Of a stretch of 64,000 nt of DNA, positions 51,373 to 61,150 are shown piece after piece. The notes under the pieces are model-generated. The model made no database searches and was not told the DNA's origin. It saw nothing but the letters and a program-made list of their open reading frames with translations. A program made the translations under genes and the position numbers. The stretch is from Pseudomonadota bacterium (GTDB lineage: Bacteria; Pseudomonadota; Gammaproteobacteria; Burkholderiales; Burkholderiaceae_E): the NCBI GenBank assembly GCA_963204785.1, contig CAUJHG010000035.1, forward strand, positions 1 to 64,000. The letters run 5' to 3'. The first letter of the stretch is position 1, and the number at the start of each line of letters is the position of its first letter.

Positions 51373-52173
51373 TCAGGGGAGCTCGTCGGCGTCGGGGCCG
51401 GCCAGCACGGCGTCGCGATAGGTGGGCCACAGCGAGCACAGCAGCGCCCCGGTCATCACCAGCGAGACGGGCGAGAGCACGAAGAACGCGAGCAGCTGGG
51501 AGCCCTCGCCGAAGATCGACTCGAGCAGCCGGAAGATCAGCGAGGCTGCCAGCGCCACCGCGAACCAGGTGAGCGCGAACTGCACGAAGGCCCAGCGGTT
51601 GCGCCAGGTGGCCACGAAGCTGAAGAACATGGCCTTGCGTGGCGCCACACCGTGCCACGCGACGAAGAGCGGCGCATACCACAGCGCCATCTGCACCGGC
51701 GTATAGAGCAGCAGGAAGATCGCCGGGCCCAGCAGCAGCGAGAGGTCGGGAATCTGGTCCTGGGGGGCATCGGTGCCGCCGGGAGGACGCATCGCGGCAT
51801 CGGGCATTCCGCCAGCGAGCAGGCTCGCGATCGCCAGCGCGACCAGCGAGGCGACGAGATTCACCACACCGAGGATCACCAGCGGCTTGACCGCCTTGCC
51901 GCCGTCGTCCTTCAGCCCCGCCAGCAGCATTCGCGGCGCCGGGACTTCGCCACGGTCGATCGCACGCACTGCGTGCATCAGCCCCACCAGGAGCACCGGC
52001 GTGCCCAGCGCCCAGGCCAGCGGGCCGACCAGCGGGATCACCGAACTCACGCCGAGCAGCAGCATGCACAGCACGACGAGCAGCAGCATGGGAACCGGCT
52101 GGCGTCGCAGCAGGCGAAAGCCATCGGCGACCCAGCGGCGGCCGGCGGAGGCGGGAAGGCGGGCGACCTGCAC
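51373..52173 (-). CDS. BPSS1780-like membrane protein
   Basis: Multi-TM protein MQVARLPASAGRRWVADGFRLLRRQPVPMLLLVVLCMLLLGVSSVIPLVG... Confidence 0.75.
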   Translation of the reverse strand: MQVARLPASAGRRWVADGFRLLRRQPVPMLLLVVLCMLLLGVSSVIPLVGPLAWALGTPVLLVGLMHAVRAIDRGEVPAPRMLLAGLKDDGGKAVKPLVILGVVNLVASLVALAIASLLAGGMPDAAMRPPGGTDAPQDQIPDLSLLLGPAIFLLLYTPVQMALWYAPLFVAWHGVAPRKAMFFSFVATWRNRWAFVQFALTWFAVALAASLIFRLLESIFGEGSQLLAFFVLSPVSLVMTGALLCSLWPTYRDAVLAGPDADELP

Positions 52174-52185
52174 GGATCGGCCGCC

Positions 52186-53139
52186 TCAGGCGAACTCGGG
52201 CACGCGCTCGCGGCGTGCGCGCAGCACGCGCTCGAAGTGCGCGGGATCCTTCGGAGTCACCATCTCGGCCGGGCGCGGCAGGTGCAGGTCGAACAGCCGC
52301 GACAGCCAGAAGCGCAGCGCAGCGGCGCGCAGCATCAGCGGCCAGGCCTCGCGCTCGGCGTCCGAGGGGTGGCGCACCGCGCAGTAGGCGTCCAGGAGCG
52401 CACGCAGCCGCGCCGGCTCGAAGCTGCCGTCCGCATCGTGCACGCACCAGTCGTTGCAGGTCACTGCGAGATCGAACAGCCAGGTGTCGCGGCCGGCGAA
52501 GTAGAAGTCGATCACCCCGCCCAGGCGGTCGCCGTCGAACAGGACGTTGTCGCGGAAGAGGTCGGCGTGCACTGCGCTCTCGGGAAGCGCCGCGTGGGCG
52601 GCGGAGGCCGCGAACGCCTGCTGCGCCGCGAGCTCCTCGCGCAGCAGCGCGGCCTGCCCGGCGTCGAGGAAGGGCAGCACGCGAGGGACGGTCTCGCACC
52701 ACCAGGGCAGCCCGCGCAGGTTCGGCTGCGTGCCGCCGTAGTCGGCCGCGGCCAGGTGCATGCGGGCGAGGATCTCGCCGACCTGTGCGCAGTGCTGCGG
52801 GCCGGGGCTCATGTTCGAGTGGCCGCGCAGCCGGGTGACCAGCGCTGCCGGCTTGCCCTCGAGCGTGCCCAGCGCCTGTCCGCTGCGGTCGGGGACCGGA
52901 TCGGGGCAGGGGATGGCGCGCTCGGCCAGGTGGTGCATCAGCCCCAGGTAGAAGGGGAGCTGCTGCGCGGTCAGCCGCTCGAACAGCGTGAGCACGAAGC
53001 GGCCGCGCTCCGTGTCGACGAAGAAATTGGTGTTCTCGATGCCCGAGGCGATGCCCTCGAACGCGCGCAGGCGGCCGAGGTCGTAGCGTTCGAGCCAGAG
53101 TTCGAGCTGTTCGCGGGATACCGGCGTGAAGACGGCCAT
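52186..53139 (-). CDS. thrB: Homoserine kinase (ThrB, type II/APH-like)
   Basis: MAVFTPVSREQLELWLERYDLGRLRAFEGIASGIENTNFFVDTERGRFVLTLFE; HADLFRDNVLFDGDRLGGVIDFYFAG. Confidence 0.93.
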   Translation of the reverse strand: MAVFTPVSREQLELWLERYDLGRLRAFEGIASGIENTNFFVDTERGRFVLTLFERLTAQQLPFYLGLMHHLAERAIPCPDPVPDRSGQALGTLEGKPAALVTRLRGHSNMSPGPQHCAQVGEILARMHLAAADYGGTQPNLRGLPWWCETVPRVLPFLDAGQAALLREELAAQQAFAASAAHAALPESAVHADLFRDNVLFDGDRLGGVIDFYFAGRDTWLFDLAVTCNDWCVHDADGSFEPARLRALLDAYCAVRHPSDAEREAWPLMLRAAALRFWLSRLFDLHLPRPAEMVTPKDPAHFERVLRARRERVPEFA

Positions 53140-53233
53140 GGGCGGGGCGGCTGCAATGGGAACGGCGGATCCGGGACGGATGCGGCGCGCGCAGGATAGC
53201 AGAGGACGTCGCCCCCGGATGCGCAGCGTCGCT

Positions 53234-53968
53234 TCACAGATAGAGCATCACCTCGTTCTCGCGGCCGGTGGGCTCGAAGCCGCGCGCCTGGTAGAAGTCG
53301 AAGATCGCCTCGACCGCCTCGGCGGGGTCGTCGATCACGCGGATCAGGTTCAGGTCCTCGGCGTCGATCAGGCCGTTGTCGAGCATCGCGCTGCGGATCC
53401 AGTCGATCAGCCCGTTCCAGTAACCGGAGTCGATCAGGATCACCGGGATGCGTCGGCCCATCCGCGTCTGCGAGAGGGTCAGCACCTCGGCGAGTTCGTC
53501 GAGCGTGCCGAAGCCGCCTGGCACCGCGACGAAGGCCGACGCGTACTTCGCGAAGGCCACCTTGCGCGCGAAGAAGTGCCGGAAGGTCAGCGCGATGTCC
53601 TGGTAGCCGTTGCCGCTCTGCTCGTGCGGCAACTGGATGTTCAGTCCGACCGACGGCGAGGCGCCGGCGAAGGCGCCCTTGTTGGCGGCCTCCATGATGC
53701 CGGGGCCGCCGCCCGAGATCACCGCGAAGCCGGCGTCGGACAGGCGTCGTGCCAGCCCCACCGTGAGTTCGTACCAGCGGTGCCCGGGCCCGACGCGGGC
53801 GCTGCCGAAGATCGAAACCGCGGGACGGATCTCGGCCAGCCGCTCGGTCGCCTCGACGAACTCTGAGATAATTCCCAGGATATGCCACGACTCACGCGCC
53901 TTCAGGGAGGTCGAGCGCTCGGGGCTGCTGATCCCGCGCAACTGCGGCACGTTCTTGGTGCTGGACAT
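53234..53968 (-). CDS. LOG family (TIGR00730) Rossmann-fold protein
   Basis: SGGGPGIMEAANKGAF and VPGGFGTLDEL (LOG/lysine decarboxylase-like PGGxGTxxE). Start 53968 proposed. Confidence 0.88.
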   Translation of the reverse strand: MSSTKNVPQLRGISSPERSTSLKARESWHILGIISEFVEATERLAEIRPAVSIFGSARVGPGHRWYELTVGLARRLSDAGFAVISGGGPGIMEAANKGAFAGASPSVGLNIQLPHEQSGNGYQDIALTFRHFFARKVAFAKYASAFVAVPGGFGTLDELAEVLTLSQTRMGRRIPVILIDSGYWNGLIDWIRSAMLDNGLIDAEDLNLIRVIDDPAEAVEAIFDFYQARGFEPTGRENEVMLYL

Positions 53969-56780
53969 GACTGACGAAACGCTCCTGCTGGTCGATGGCT
54001 CGAGCTTCCTGTATCGCGCTTTCCACGCGCTGCCCGACCTGAGAAACCGGGAGGGCGAGCCCACCGGTGCGATCTACGGAATCGTGGCGATGCTAAGGCG
54101 TCTGCGCGCCGACATCAAACTGGGCGGCGGCGCAAGCCACGGCGCGGTGGTCTTCGACGCGCCGGGCCCGACCTTCCGCGACGACTGGTACCCGCAGTAC
54201 AAGGCCAACCGCAAGGCGATGCCCGAGGATCTCGCGCGACAGATTCCGCTGATTCACGAGATCGTGCGTGCGCTGGGCTGGCCGCTGCTGATGATCGAGG
54301 GCATCGAGGCCGACGACGTGATCGGAACCCTGGCCGGGCAGGCGCAGCGACGGCGGATGAACACCGTCGTCTCCACCGGGGACAAGGATCTCGCGCAGCT
54401 GGTGGACGACCACGTGGTGCTGGTCAACACGATGACCCCGCGCGGCGGGCCGCCCGAGCGCCTGGACCGCGAGGGCGTGATCGCGAAGTTCGGCGTGCCG
54501 CCCGAGCGCATCGTCGACTACCTCTCGCTGGTCGGCGACACCGTCGACAACGTGCCGGGCGTCGACAAGGTCGGCCCCAAGACCGCGCTCAAGTGGCTCG
54601 ACCAGTACGGCTCGCTCGAAGGGGTGATCGCGCACGCGGACGCGATCGGCGGGGCTGCGGGCGAGAACCTGCGCCGCGCGCTCGACTGGCTGCCGCTGGC
54701 GCAGCGCCTGGTGACCGTGAAGACCGACTGCGACCTCTCGCCGCACCTGGGCTCGCTCGACGAGCTCGACCTGCGCCCCGAGGATCGCGAGCGGTTGCGC
54801 GCGCTCTTCGAGCGCTGCGGCTTTCGCAGCTGGCTGAGCGAGCTCGGCGGCGCGGAGGCTGCGGCGCCAGCGCGCGTCGTGAACGCGGACCTCGCCGCGG
54901 GCGACGACCCGATCGCGGTCGTCGATGCGGGCGCCGGGAGCACGCAGACGGGGCCCGCGGCGAACGCGCCGATCGAGCCGGAATACGAGATGGTGCTGAG
55001 CGTCGACGCGCTCGAGCGCTGGATCGCGCTGATCGAGCGGGCGCAGCTGGTCTCGCTGGACACCGAGACGACCTCGCTGGACCCGATGGCTGCCGAGCTC
55101 CTCGGCATCTCGCTGTCGGTCGAGCCGGGGCGCGCCTGCTACGTCCCGGTCGGGCACCGCTACGCGGGGGCGCCGCAGCAGCTCGCGCGCGAGCAGGTGC
55201 TCGAGCGCCTGCGCGCGTGGCTCGAGGATCCGCAGCGCGCCAAGGTCGGGCAGAACCTCAAGTACGACGCCCACGTGCTCGAGAACCACGGAGTGCGGCT
55301 GGCCGGGATCCAGCACGACACCCTGCTCGAGTCCTACGTGCTCGAGGCGCACCGCAGCCACGACATGGATTCGCTGGCGCGGCGTCACCTCGAGCGCACG
55401 ACGATCACCTACGACGCGGTGACCGGCAAGGGCGCCGGGCGCATCCCTTTCGAGCAGGTCGCGCTCGAGCAGGCAACGCGCTACGCGGGGGAGGATGCCG
55501 AGGTCACGATGCACCTGCACCGCACGCTCTACCCCCGGGTGGCTGCGGACCCGAAGCTCGACTTCGTCTACCGCAGCATCGAGATCCCCGCTTCCAGGGT
55601 GCTGCAGCGCATGGAGCGCACGGGCGTGCTGGTCGATGCCGCACTGCTTGCGCAACAGTCCGGGGAGCTCGGGCGGCGGCTGCTCGAGATCGAGGCCCGG
55701 GCCTACGAGGTCGCCGAACAGCCCTTCAACCTGAATTCGCCCAAGCAGCTCGGCGAGATCCTCTTCCAGCGCCTCGGACTTCCGGTGCTCAAGAAGACCG
55801 CCAGCGGCGCGCCGTCCACCGACGAGGAGGTGCTCGCGAAGCTGGCCGAGGACTACCCGCTGCCGCGGGTGGTGCTCGACTACCGGGCCCTGGCCAAGCT
55901 GAAGTCCACCTACACCGACAAGCTGCCGAAGATGGTGAACCAGCGCACCGGACGCGTGCACACCAGCTACTCGCAGGCGGTGGCGGTCACGGGTCGCCTC
56001 GCCTCGAGCGACCCGAACCTGCAGAACATCCCGGTGCGCACGCCGGAAGGCCGGCGCATCCGCGAGGCCTTCGTCGCGCCCCCCGGCGCCAGCATCGTCT
56101 CGGCCGACTACTCCCAGATCGAGCTGCGCATCATGGCCCACCTGTCGGGCGACGAGAGCCTGCTGCGGGCCTTCGCCGAGGGCCTGGACGTGCACCGCGC
56201 GACCGCGGCCGAGATCTTCGGCCTGCCGCTGGCGGAGGTCGGCCCGGAACAGCGGCGTTATGCGAAGGTGATCAACTTCGGCCTGATCTACGGGATGAGC
56301 CCCTACGGCCTGGCCTCGAACCTGGGCATCGACCGCGACGCCGCGAAGAACTACATCGACCGCTACTTCGCCCGCTATCCGGGCGTGCGCCGCTACATGG
56401 ACGACACGCGCGAGCTGGCGCGGGCGCAGGGCTGGGTCGAGACCGTCTTCGGGCGCCGGCTGTGGCTGGCCGAGATCGCGAGCCCCAGCGGCCCGCGCCG
56501 GCAGGCCGCCGAGCGCGCCGCGATCAACGCGCCGATGCAGGGCACCGCAGCAGACCTGATCAAGCTGGCGATGATCGGGGTCCAGGACTGGATCGAGCGC
56601 GAGCGGCTGGGCGCGCGCCTGGTGATGCAGGTGCACGACGAACTGGTGCTCGAGGTGCCCGAGGCGGAGCTGCCGCAGGTGCGGGCGAGACTGCCGGAGC
56701 TGATGACCGGGGTGGCGCAGTTGCGCGTGCCGCTGGAGGTCGAGGTGGGCGTCGGCCCCAACTGGGAGCAGGCGCACTGA
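53967..56780 (+). CDS. polA: DNA polymerase I
   Basis: LLLVDGSSFLYRAFHALPDLRN; 3'-5' exo DTETTSLDPM; SADYSQIELRIMAHLSGDESLLRAF; MQVHDELVLEV. Confidence 0.97.
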   Translation: MTDETLLLVDGSSFLYRAFHALPDLRNREGEPTGAIYGIVAMLRRLRADIKLGGGASHGAVVFDAPGPTFRDDWYPQYKANRKAMPEDLARQIPLIHEIVRALGWPLLMIEGIEADDVIGTLAGQAQRRRMNTVVSTGDKDLAQLVDDHVVLVNTMTPRGGPPERLDREGVIAKFGVPPERIVDYLSLVGDTVDNVPGVDKVGPKTALKWLDQYGSLEGVIAHADAIGGAAGENLRRALDWLPLAQRLVTVKTDCDLSPHLGSLDELDLRPEDRERLRALFERCGFRSWLSELGGAEAAAPARVVNADLAAGDDPIAVVDAGAGSTQTGPAANAPIEPEYEMVLSVDALERWIALIERAQLVSLDTETTSLDPMAAELLGISLSVEPGRACYVPVGHRYAGAPQQLAREQVLERLRAWLEDPQRAKVGQNLKYDAHVLENHGVRLAGIQHDTLLESYVLEAHRSHDMDSLARRHLERTTITYDAVTGKGAGRIPFEQVALEQATRYAGEDAEVTMHLHRTLYPRVAADPKLDFVYRSIEIPASRVLQRMERTGVLVDAALLAQQSGELGRRLLEIEARAYEVAEQPFNLNSPKQLGEILFQRLGLPVLKKTASGAPSTDEEVLAKLAEDYPLPRVVLDYRALAKLKSTYTDKLPKMVNQRTGRVHTSYSQAVAVTGRLASSDPNLQNIPVRTPEGRRIREAFVAPPGASIVSADYSQIELRIMAHLSGDESLLRAFAEGLDVHRATAAEIFGLPLAEVGPEQRRYAKVINFGLIYGMSPYGLASNLGIDRDAAKNYIDRYFARYPGVRRYMDDTRELARAQGWVETVFGRRLWLAEIASPSGPRRQAAERAAINAPMQGTAADLIKLAMIGVQDWIERERLGARLVMQVHDELVLEVPEAELPQVRARLPELMTGVAQLRVPLEVEVGVGPNWEQAH

Positions 56781-56844
56781 TGTCCGTGGCTGCGGGTCCG
56801 ACCCGCCACCGCCCGTCCCCTCCACACCTGCACCGGAGCTCCAC

Positions 56845-57627
56845 TTGATCCTCGCGCTGATCATCGTCGCCACCCTGCTGACCGGGCTGGCGAGCGTCGC
56901 CGCGGCGGCGCTGATCTCGATGCGGCTGCTCTCGGGCGTGATCCAGCGGCTGGTGAGCCTGTCGGCGGGCCTGCTGCTGGCCACCTCGATGCTGCACATG
57001 ATCCCCGAGGCGATCGAGTCCGGGGCCGAGCTGCACGCGCTCACCGCCACGCTGCTGGCCGGCCTGATCGGCTTCTTCGTGCTCGAGAAGATGGAAGTGC
57101 TGCGTCACAGCCATCACTTCGAGGGCGACGGCCACGGCCATCACCACGGTCACGACCGCGACGCGGCAGGCCCGGGAGGAACGCTGATCCTGGTCGGAGA
57201 CACGATCCACAACTTCGCCGACGGAGTGCTGATCGCCGCGGCCTTCCTCACCGACCTGCGGCTCGGGATGATCACCACCGTCGCGATCGCCACCCACGAA
57301 CTGCCCCAGGAGATCGGCGACTTCATCGTCCTGCTCAATGCCGGCTACACGCGGCGGCGGGCGCTGCTGTTCAACGCGCTCTCGAGCCTGTCGGGCGTGG
57401 TCGGCGGGGTGGCCGGCTACCTCGCGCTGGGCAGCGCGCAGGGGGCGGTGCCCTACGTGCTGATGATCGCCAGCGCGAGCTTCGTCTACATTGCGCTGGC
57501 CGATCTGGTCCCGGATCTGCACCGGCAGACGCGCCAGCGGGTCAACGGCTGGGTCAGCCAGTTCGTGCTGATGCTGGCAGGCGTGGCGGTGATCGCACTG
57601 CTCACCGGCTTCATCCACCAGCACTGA
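56845..57627 (+). CDS. ZIP family metal transporter
   Basis: His-rich loop HSHHFEGDGHGHHHGHDRD; GDTIHNFADGVLIAAAF; TTVAIATHELPQEIGDF. TTG start. Confidence 0.92.
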   Translation: MILALIIVATLLTGLASVAAAALISMRLLSGVIQRLVSLSAGLLLATSMLHMIPEAIESGAELHALTATLLAGLIGFFVLEKMEVLRHSHHFEGDGHGHHHGHDRDAAGPGGTLILVGDTIHNFADGVLIAAAFLTDLRLGMITTVAIATHELPQEIGDFIVLLNAGYTRRRALLFNALSSLSGVVGGVAGYLALGSAQGAVPYVLMIASASFVYIALADLVPDLHRQTRQRVNGWVSQFVLMLAGVAVIALLTGFIHQH

Positions 57628-57658
57628 GGGCGCCGACGGCGCCGCGCGTGCGCCCCGG

Positions 57659-58507
57659 TCAGGGCGCGTCGCCGCGCGCCACCGGCCGGGCCGGATCGGC
57701 GCACCACTCGCTCCACGAGCCCGCGTAGAGCGCCCCGCCCGGCAGGCCTGCGAATTCCATCGCCAGCAGGTTGTGGCAGGCGGTCACGCCGGAACCGCAC
57801 TGGTGGATCAGCGACTGCGGCGCGCGTCCGCCGAGCAGTGCCTCGAATTCCTGGCGCAGCACCGGGGCCGGCTTGAAGCGACCGTCGGCGCGCAGGTTCT
57901 GCTGGAATGGACGGTTGACTGCGCCCGGGATGTGGCCTGCGACCGGGTCGAGCGGTTCGATCTCGCCGCGATAGCGCTCGGGTGCGCGCGCATCGACCAC
58001 CAGCCGTTCGCCGCGCGCGAGGTTCGCCAGCACCGCGTCCGCGTCGACCTGCGCGACCCTGGAGGCGCCCGGCGTGAAGTCGCCCTGGCGCGGCGTCGGG
58101 GTCGCGGTCTCCAGCGGGAAGCCGGCGCGCGTCCAGGCGTCCATCCCGCCGTCGAGCACCGCGACCGCCTCGTGCCCGAGCCAGCGCGCCAGCCACCACA
58201 CCCGCACCGCGAACATCCCGCCCTGTCCGTCGTAGGCCACGAGCTGGCGCCCACGATCCAGGCCTGCGGCGCGCAGCTTCGCCGCGAAGGCCTCGCGCTC
58301 GGGCAGCGGATGGCGGCCGTTGCTTCCGGTCCTGATGCCGGCCAGGTCGTGATCCTGGTGCAGGAAGACGGCCGAGGGGATGTGGCCGGCCGCGTAGGCG
58401 GCCAGCCCGGCCTGCGGGTCCATCAGGTCGTGACGGGCGTCGATCACGGTGCAGCGGTCGATCGCTGCGGCCAGTTCATCGGCGCAGATCAGAGTGGTCC
58501 AGGTCAT
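57659..58507 (-). CDS. Sulfurtransferase (two rhodanese domains, SseA-like)
   Basis: VIDARHDL..., YDGQGGMFAVRVWWLARWLGHEAVAVLDGG, active-site loop QCGSGVTACHNLLAM. Confidence 0.9.
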   Translation of the reverse strand: MTWTTLICADELAAAIDRCTVIDARHDLMDPQAGLAAYAAGHIPSAVFLHQDHDLAGIRTGSNGRHPLPEREAFAAKLRAAGLDRGRQLVAYDGQGGMFAVRVWWLARWLGHEAVAVLDGGMDAWTRAGFPLETATPTPRQGDFTPGASRVAQVDADAVLANLARGERLVVDARAPERYRGEIEPLDPVAGHIPGAVNRPFQQNLRADGRFKPAPVLRQEFEALLGGRAPQSLIHQCGSGVTACHNLLAMEFAGLPGGALYAGSWSEWCADPARPVARGDAP

Positions 58508-58540
58508 CGGGCAGCCTCCTCGGGTCAGGGTCGGGGTTCT

Positions 58541-59437
58541 TCAGGCCGACGCGCAGCGGCGCGCCGGCGCCGCCTCGGCCGCCGACGCCGCCGAGGAGAC
58601 CCGCGTGGCGACGGCCCCGCTTGCGACGATCAGCGCGATGCCGGCGAGTTCGATCCACTCGAAGCGGTCGTCGAACACGGTCCAGCCGATCACGGTGGCG
58701 AAGATCACGCCCAGATACTGCAGGTTGGCGGTCAGCAGGGTGCGGCCCCGCCCGAAGGCGCGGGTCATCATCATCTGGCCGACCGAGGCGAGCGTGCCGA
58801 TCAGCAGCAAGGGGGCGAGGTTGCGCAACTGCACCGGGTGCCAGCCCTGGAGTGTTGCGGCAACGGCGCCGAAGAGCACGTTGGTCACTGCGAACCAGAA
58901 CACGACCACCCAGTCCGGCTCGCCGAGCTGGCTGAGCCGGCGCACCTGGAGGTAGACGAGCGCCGCGAGCATCCCCGAGAGCAGGCCGATCATCAGCACG
59001 CCGGCCTGGTCCTGCTCGATCGCAGGGCGCAGGATCATCAGCACCCCGGCGAAGCTGGCGGCGATCGCAAGGTAGAGCAGGCCGCGCATCGGCGCCCGGC
59101 GCCCATGCCACCAGCCCGCGGCCGCCACTGCCAGCGCAATGAACAGGGGCGAGGTGTAGTTCAGCGTCACCGAGGTGGCCAGCGGCAGGGCGCCGAAGGT
59201 GCTGAACCAGCAGGCCATCGCGGTGGTGCCGATCAGCGAGCGCGTCGCGTGCAGGCCAGGTCGGCCGGTGCGCACGCTGCGACCGGTGAGCGCGACCCAG
59301 CCCCCCACGAGCAGCGCCGACACCAGTCCGCGATAGAAGACGATCTCGAAGGCCGAGTGCCAGGCCGAGACCTGCTTGATGATCGCGCCCATCACCGCAA
59401 AGGCGAGCGCGGCCCCCACCATCCAAAGCGACTGCAA
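58541..59437 (-). CDS. DMT/EamA family transporter
   Basis: Ten TM segments, duplicated EamA organisation (ALAFAVMGAIIKQVSAWHSAFEIVFYRGLVSALLV; NLQYLGVIFATVIGWTVFDDRFEWIELAGIALIV). Confidence 0.88.
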   Translation of the reverse strand: MQSLWMVGAALAFAVMGAIIKQVSAWHSAFEIVFYRGLVSALLVGGWVALTGRSVRTGRPGLHATRSLIGTTAMACWFSTFGALPLATSVTLNYTSPLFIALAVAAAGWWHGRRAPMRGLLYLAIAASFAGVLMILRPAIEQDQAGVLMIGLLSGMLAALVYLQVRRLSQLGEPDWVVVFWFAVTNVLFGAVAATLQGWHPVQLRNLAPLLLIGTLASVGQMMMTRAFGRGRTLLTANLQYLGVIFATVIGWTVFDDRFEWIELAGIALIVASGAVATRVSSAASAAEAAPARRCASA

Positions 59438-59484
59438 TCAGTCTCTCCGGATCCGGGGCACGCGCTCGGGCCGGTGCGCGAGGC

Positions 59485-60612
59485 TCATCGCGCGAGCCTG
59501 TCGCCGGGCGCGTCGAAAGCCATCTGCCGCCGGTAGAACTCGTGGAAGTGCTGCATCCCGTCTTCCATCGGGCTCTGGTAGGGCCCGATCTCGGAGACGC
59601 CGCGCTCGAGCAGCGCGCGCCGGCCGGCGTCCATGCGCAGGGCGATCTCGTCGTCCTCGATCGCGGTCTCCATGTAGGCGGCGCGCTCGGCCTCGACGAA
59701 TTCGCGCTCGAAGAGCGCGATCTCCTCAGGATAGTAGAACTCGACGATGTTGGTCGTGTGCTGCGGCCCGCGCGGCACGAGCGTCGACACCACCAGCACC
59801 TGCGGGTACCACTCCACCATCACGTTGGGGAAGTAGGTCAGCCACACCGCTCCGTGCTGCGGCATGCGGCCTTCGCCAAGGCGCAGCACCTGCTCGTGCC
59901 AGCGCGCGTAGGCCGGCGAGCCGGGCTTGCGCAGTTCCTGGTGGATGCCCACCGTCTGCACCGAGTACCACTCGCCGAAGTTCCAGCGCAGGTCGTCGCA
60001 GGACACGAAGTGGCCCAGCCCCGGGTGGAAGGGGGCGACGTGGTAGTCCTCGAGGTAGACCTCGATGAAGGTCTTCCAGTTGTACTGGCACTCGTGGATC
60101 TCGACGTGGTCGAACAGGTAGCCGCTGAAGTCGAAGATGCCTTCGAGGCCCACCCCGGCGAGATCCGCAGCGACCGGGCGAGGACCTTCGAACAGCATCC
60201 CGCGCCAGTCCTGCAGCGGTGTGCTGGACAGCCGCACGCAGGGCTGCTCCTCGAAGTGCGGCGCGCCCAGCAGACGGCCGTCCAGGTCGTAGGTCCAGCG
60301 ATGGACCGGGCAGACGATGTTCTGCGCATTGCCGCGGCCATCGAGCATGATCGCCTGGCGGTGCCTGCAGACGTTGGAGAGCAGTTCGACACCGCCTCCC
60401 TGTCCGCGCACCAGCACCCGTGCGTTGCGTTCGGCGCACAGCGTGAAGTAGTCCCCCGCCTCGGGCACCATCGCCTGGTGGCCGATGTAGCCGGGGCCGT
60501 TCCTGAACAGCAGTTCGAGTTCGCGCTGGAACAGCGCCTCGTCGAAGTAGGCGGAGACGGGAAGCTGCGCTTGTGAACGCGCAAGGAATTCGCGCCGACC
60601 CAGATCCGACAT
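59485..60612 (-). CDS. Rieske-type aromatic ring-hydroxylating oxygenase alpha subunit
   Basis: Rieske CRH...CPVH (NVCRHRQAIMLDGRGNAQNIVCPVHRWTYDLDG) and catalytic EVYLEDYHVAPFHPGL. Confidence 0.92.
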   Translation of the reverse strand: MSDLGRREFLARSQAQLPVSAYFDEALFQRELELLFRNGPGYIGHQAMVPEAGDYFTLCAERNARVLVRGQGGGVELLSNVCRHRQAIMLDGRGNAQNIVCPVHRWTYDLDGRLLGAPHFEEQPCVRLSSTPLQDWRGMLFEGPRPVAADLAGVGLEGIFDFSGYLFDHVEIHECQYNWKTFIEVYLEDYHVAPFHPGLGHFVSCDDLRWNFGEWYSVQTVGIHQELRKPGSPAYARWHEQVLRLGEGRMPQHGAVWLTYFPNVMVEWYPQVLVVSTLVPRGPQHTTNIVEFYYPEEIALFEREFVEAERAAYMETAIEDDEIALRMDAGRRALLERGVSEIGPYQSPMEDGMQHFHEFYRRQMAFDAPGDRLAR

Positions 60613-60853
60613 CCGAAACCTCCGGGGCAAGCAAGCCGAAGAGCCGAACCAAGTCTGCTGGCCGGCGCATGCTCCCTGTGGAGGCGCTGGCCGGCCGGCC
60701 GATGGAAGAGGGGGCGAAGAATACCCGAATCCGCTCAGGCGGGCATTGACCGATGTCCAGGGGCGGCGCTTTCGCCGGCGGAGGAGCCCGATCGGTTTCG
60801 GCTGTAAAATCTGGCTTTGCCGCGCCCGGTCGCGGCGCGGGACGGGCACGCAA

Positions 60854-61150
60854 ATGGTCAGGAAAACCGGCACGCAACCGGAGCTCGGGAGCGCTGCGCC
60901 GCAGGCTGCGCCAGCCTCGTTCGAAGAGGCGATCGCGGAGCTCGAGCTCCTGGTGCAGCAGATGGAGAGCGGCACGCTGTCGCTCGAGGGCTCGCTGGCG
61001 GCCTACCGGCGCGGCGCCGAGCTCACCGCGTTCTGCCGGCGCTCGCTGGAGGCGGTGCAGCAGCAGGTCAGGGTCCTGGAGGGCGAGATGCTGCGCCCCT
61101 TCGAGCCTGGCGCCGGGCCCGCGGATGACGAGGATTCCGATGCGAGCTGA
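60854..61150 (+). CDS. xseB: Exodeoxyribonuclease VII small subunit
   Basis: SFEEAIAELELLVQQMESGTLSLEGSLAAYRRGAELTAFCRRSLEAVQQQV. Confidence 0.94.
   Translation: MVRKTGTQPELGSAAPQAAPASFEEAIAELELLVQQMESGTLSLEGSLAAYRRGAELTAFCRRSLEAVQQQVRVLEGEMLRPFEPGAGPADDEDSDAS

Noticed and set aside
54093-57050. 985-aa minus ORF antisense to polA
   Set aside because: Antisense GC-rich shadow, composition biased (Arg/Val/His/Leu).
57773-59536. 587-aa + ORF antisense to the rhodanese and EamA genes
   Set aside because: Antisense shadow; authentic genes on the minus strand have clear motifs.
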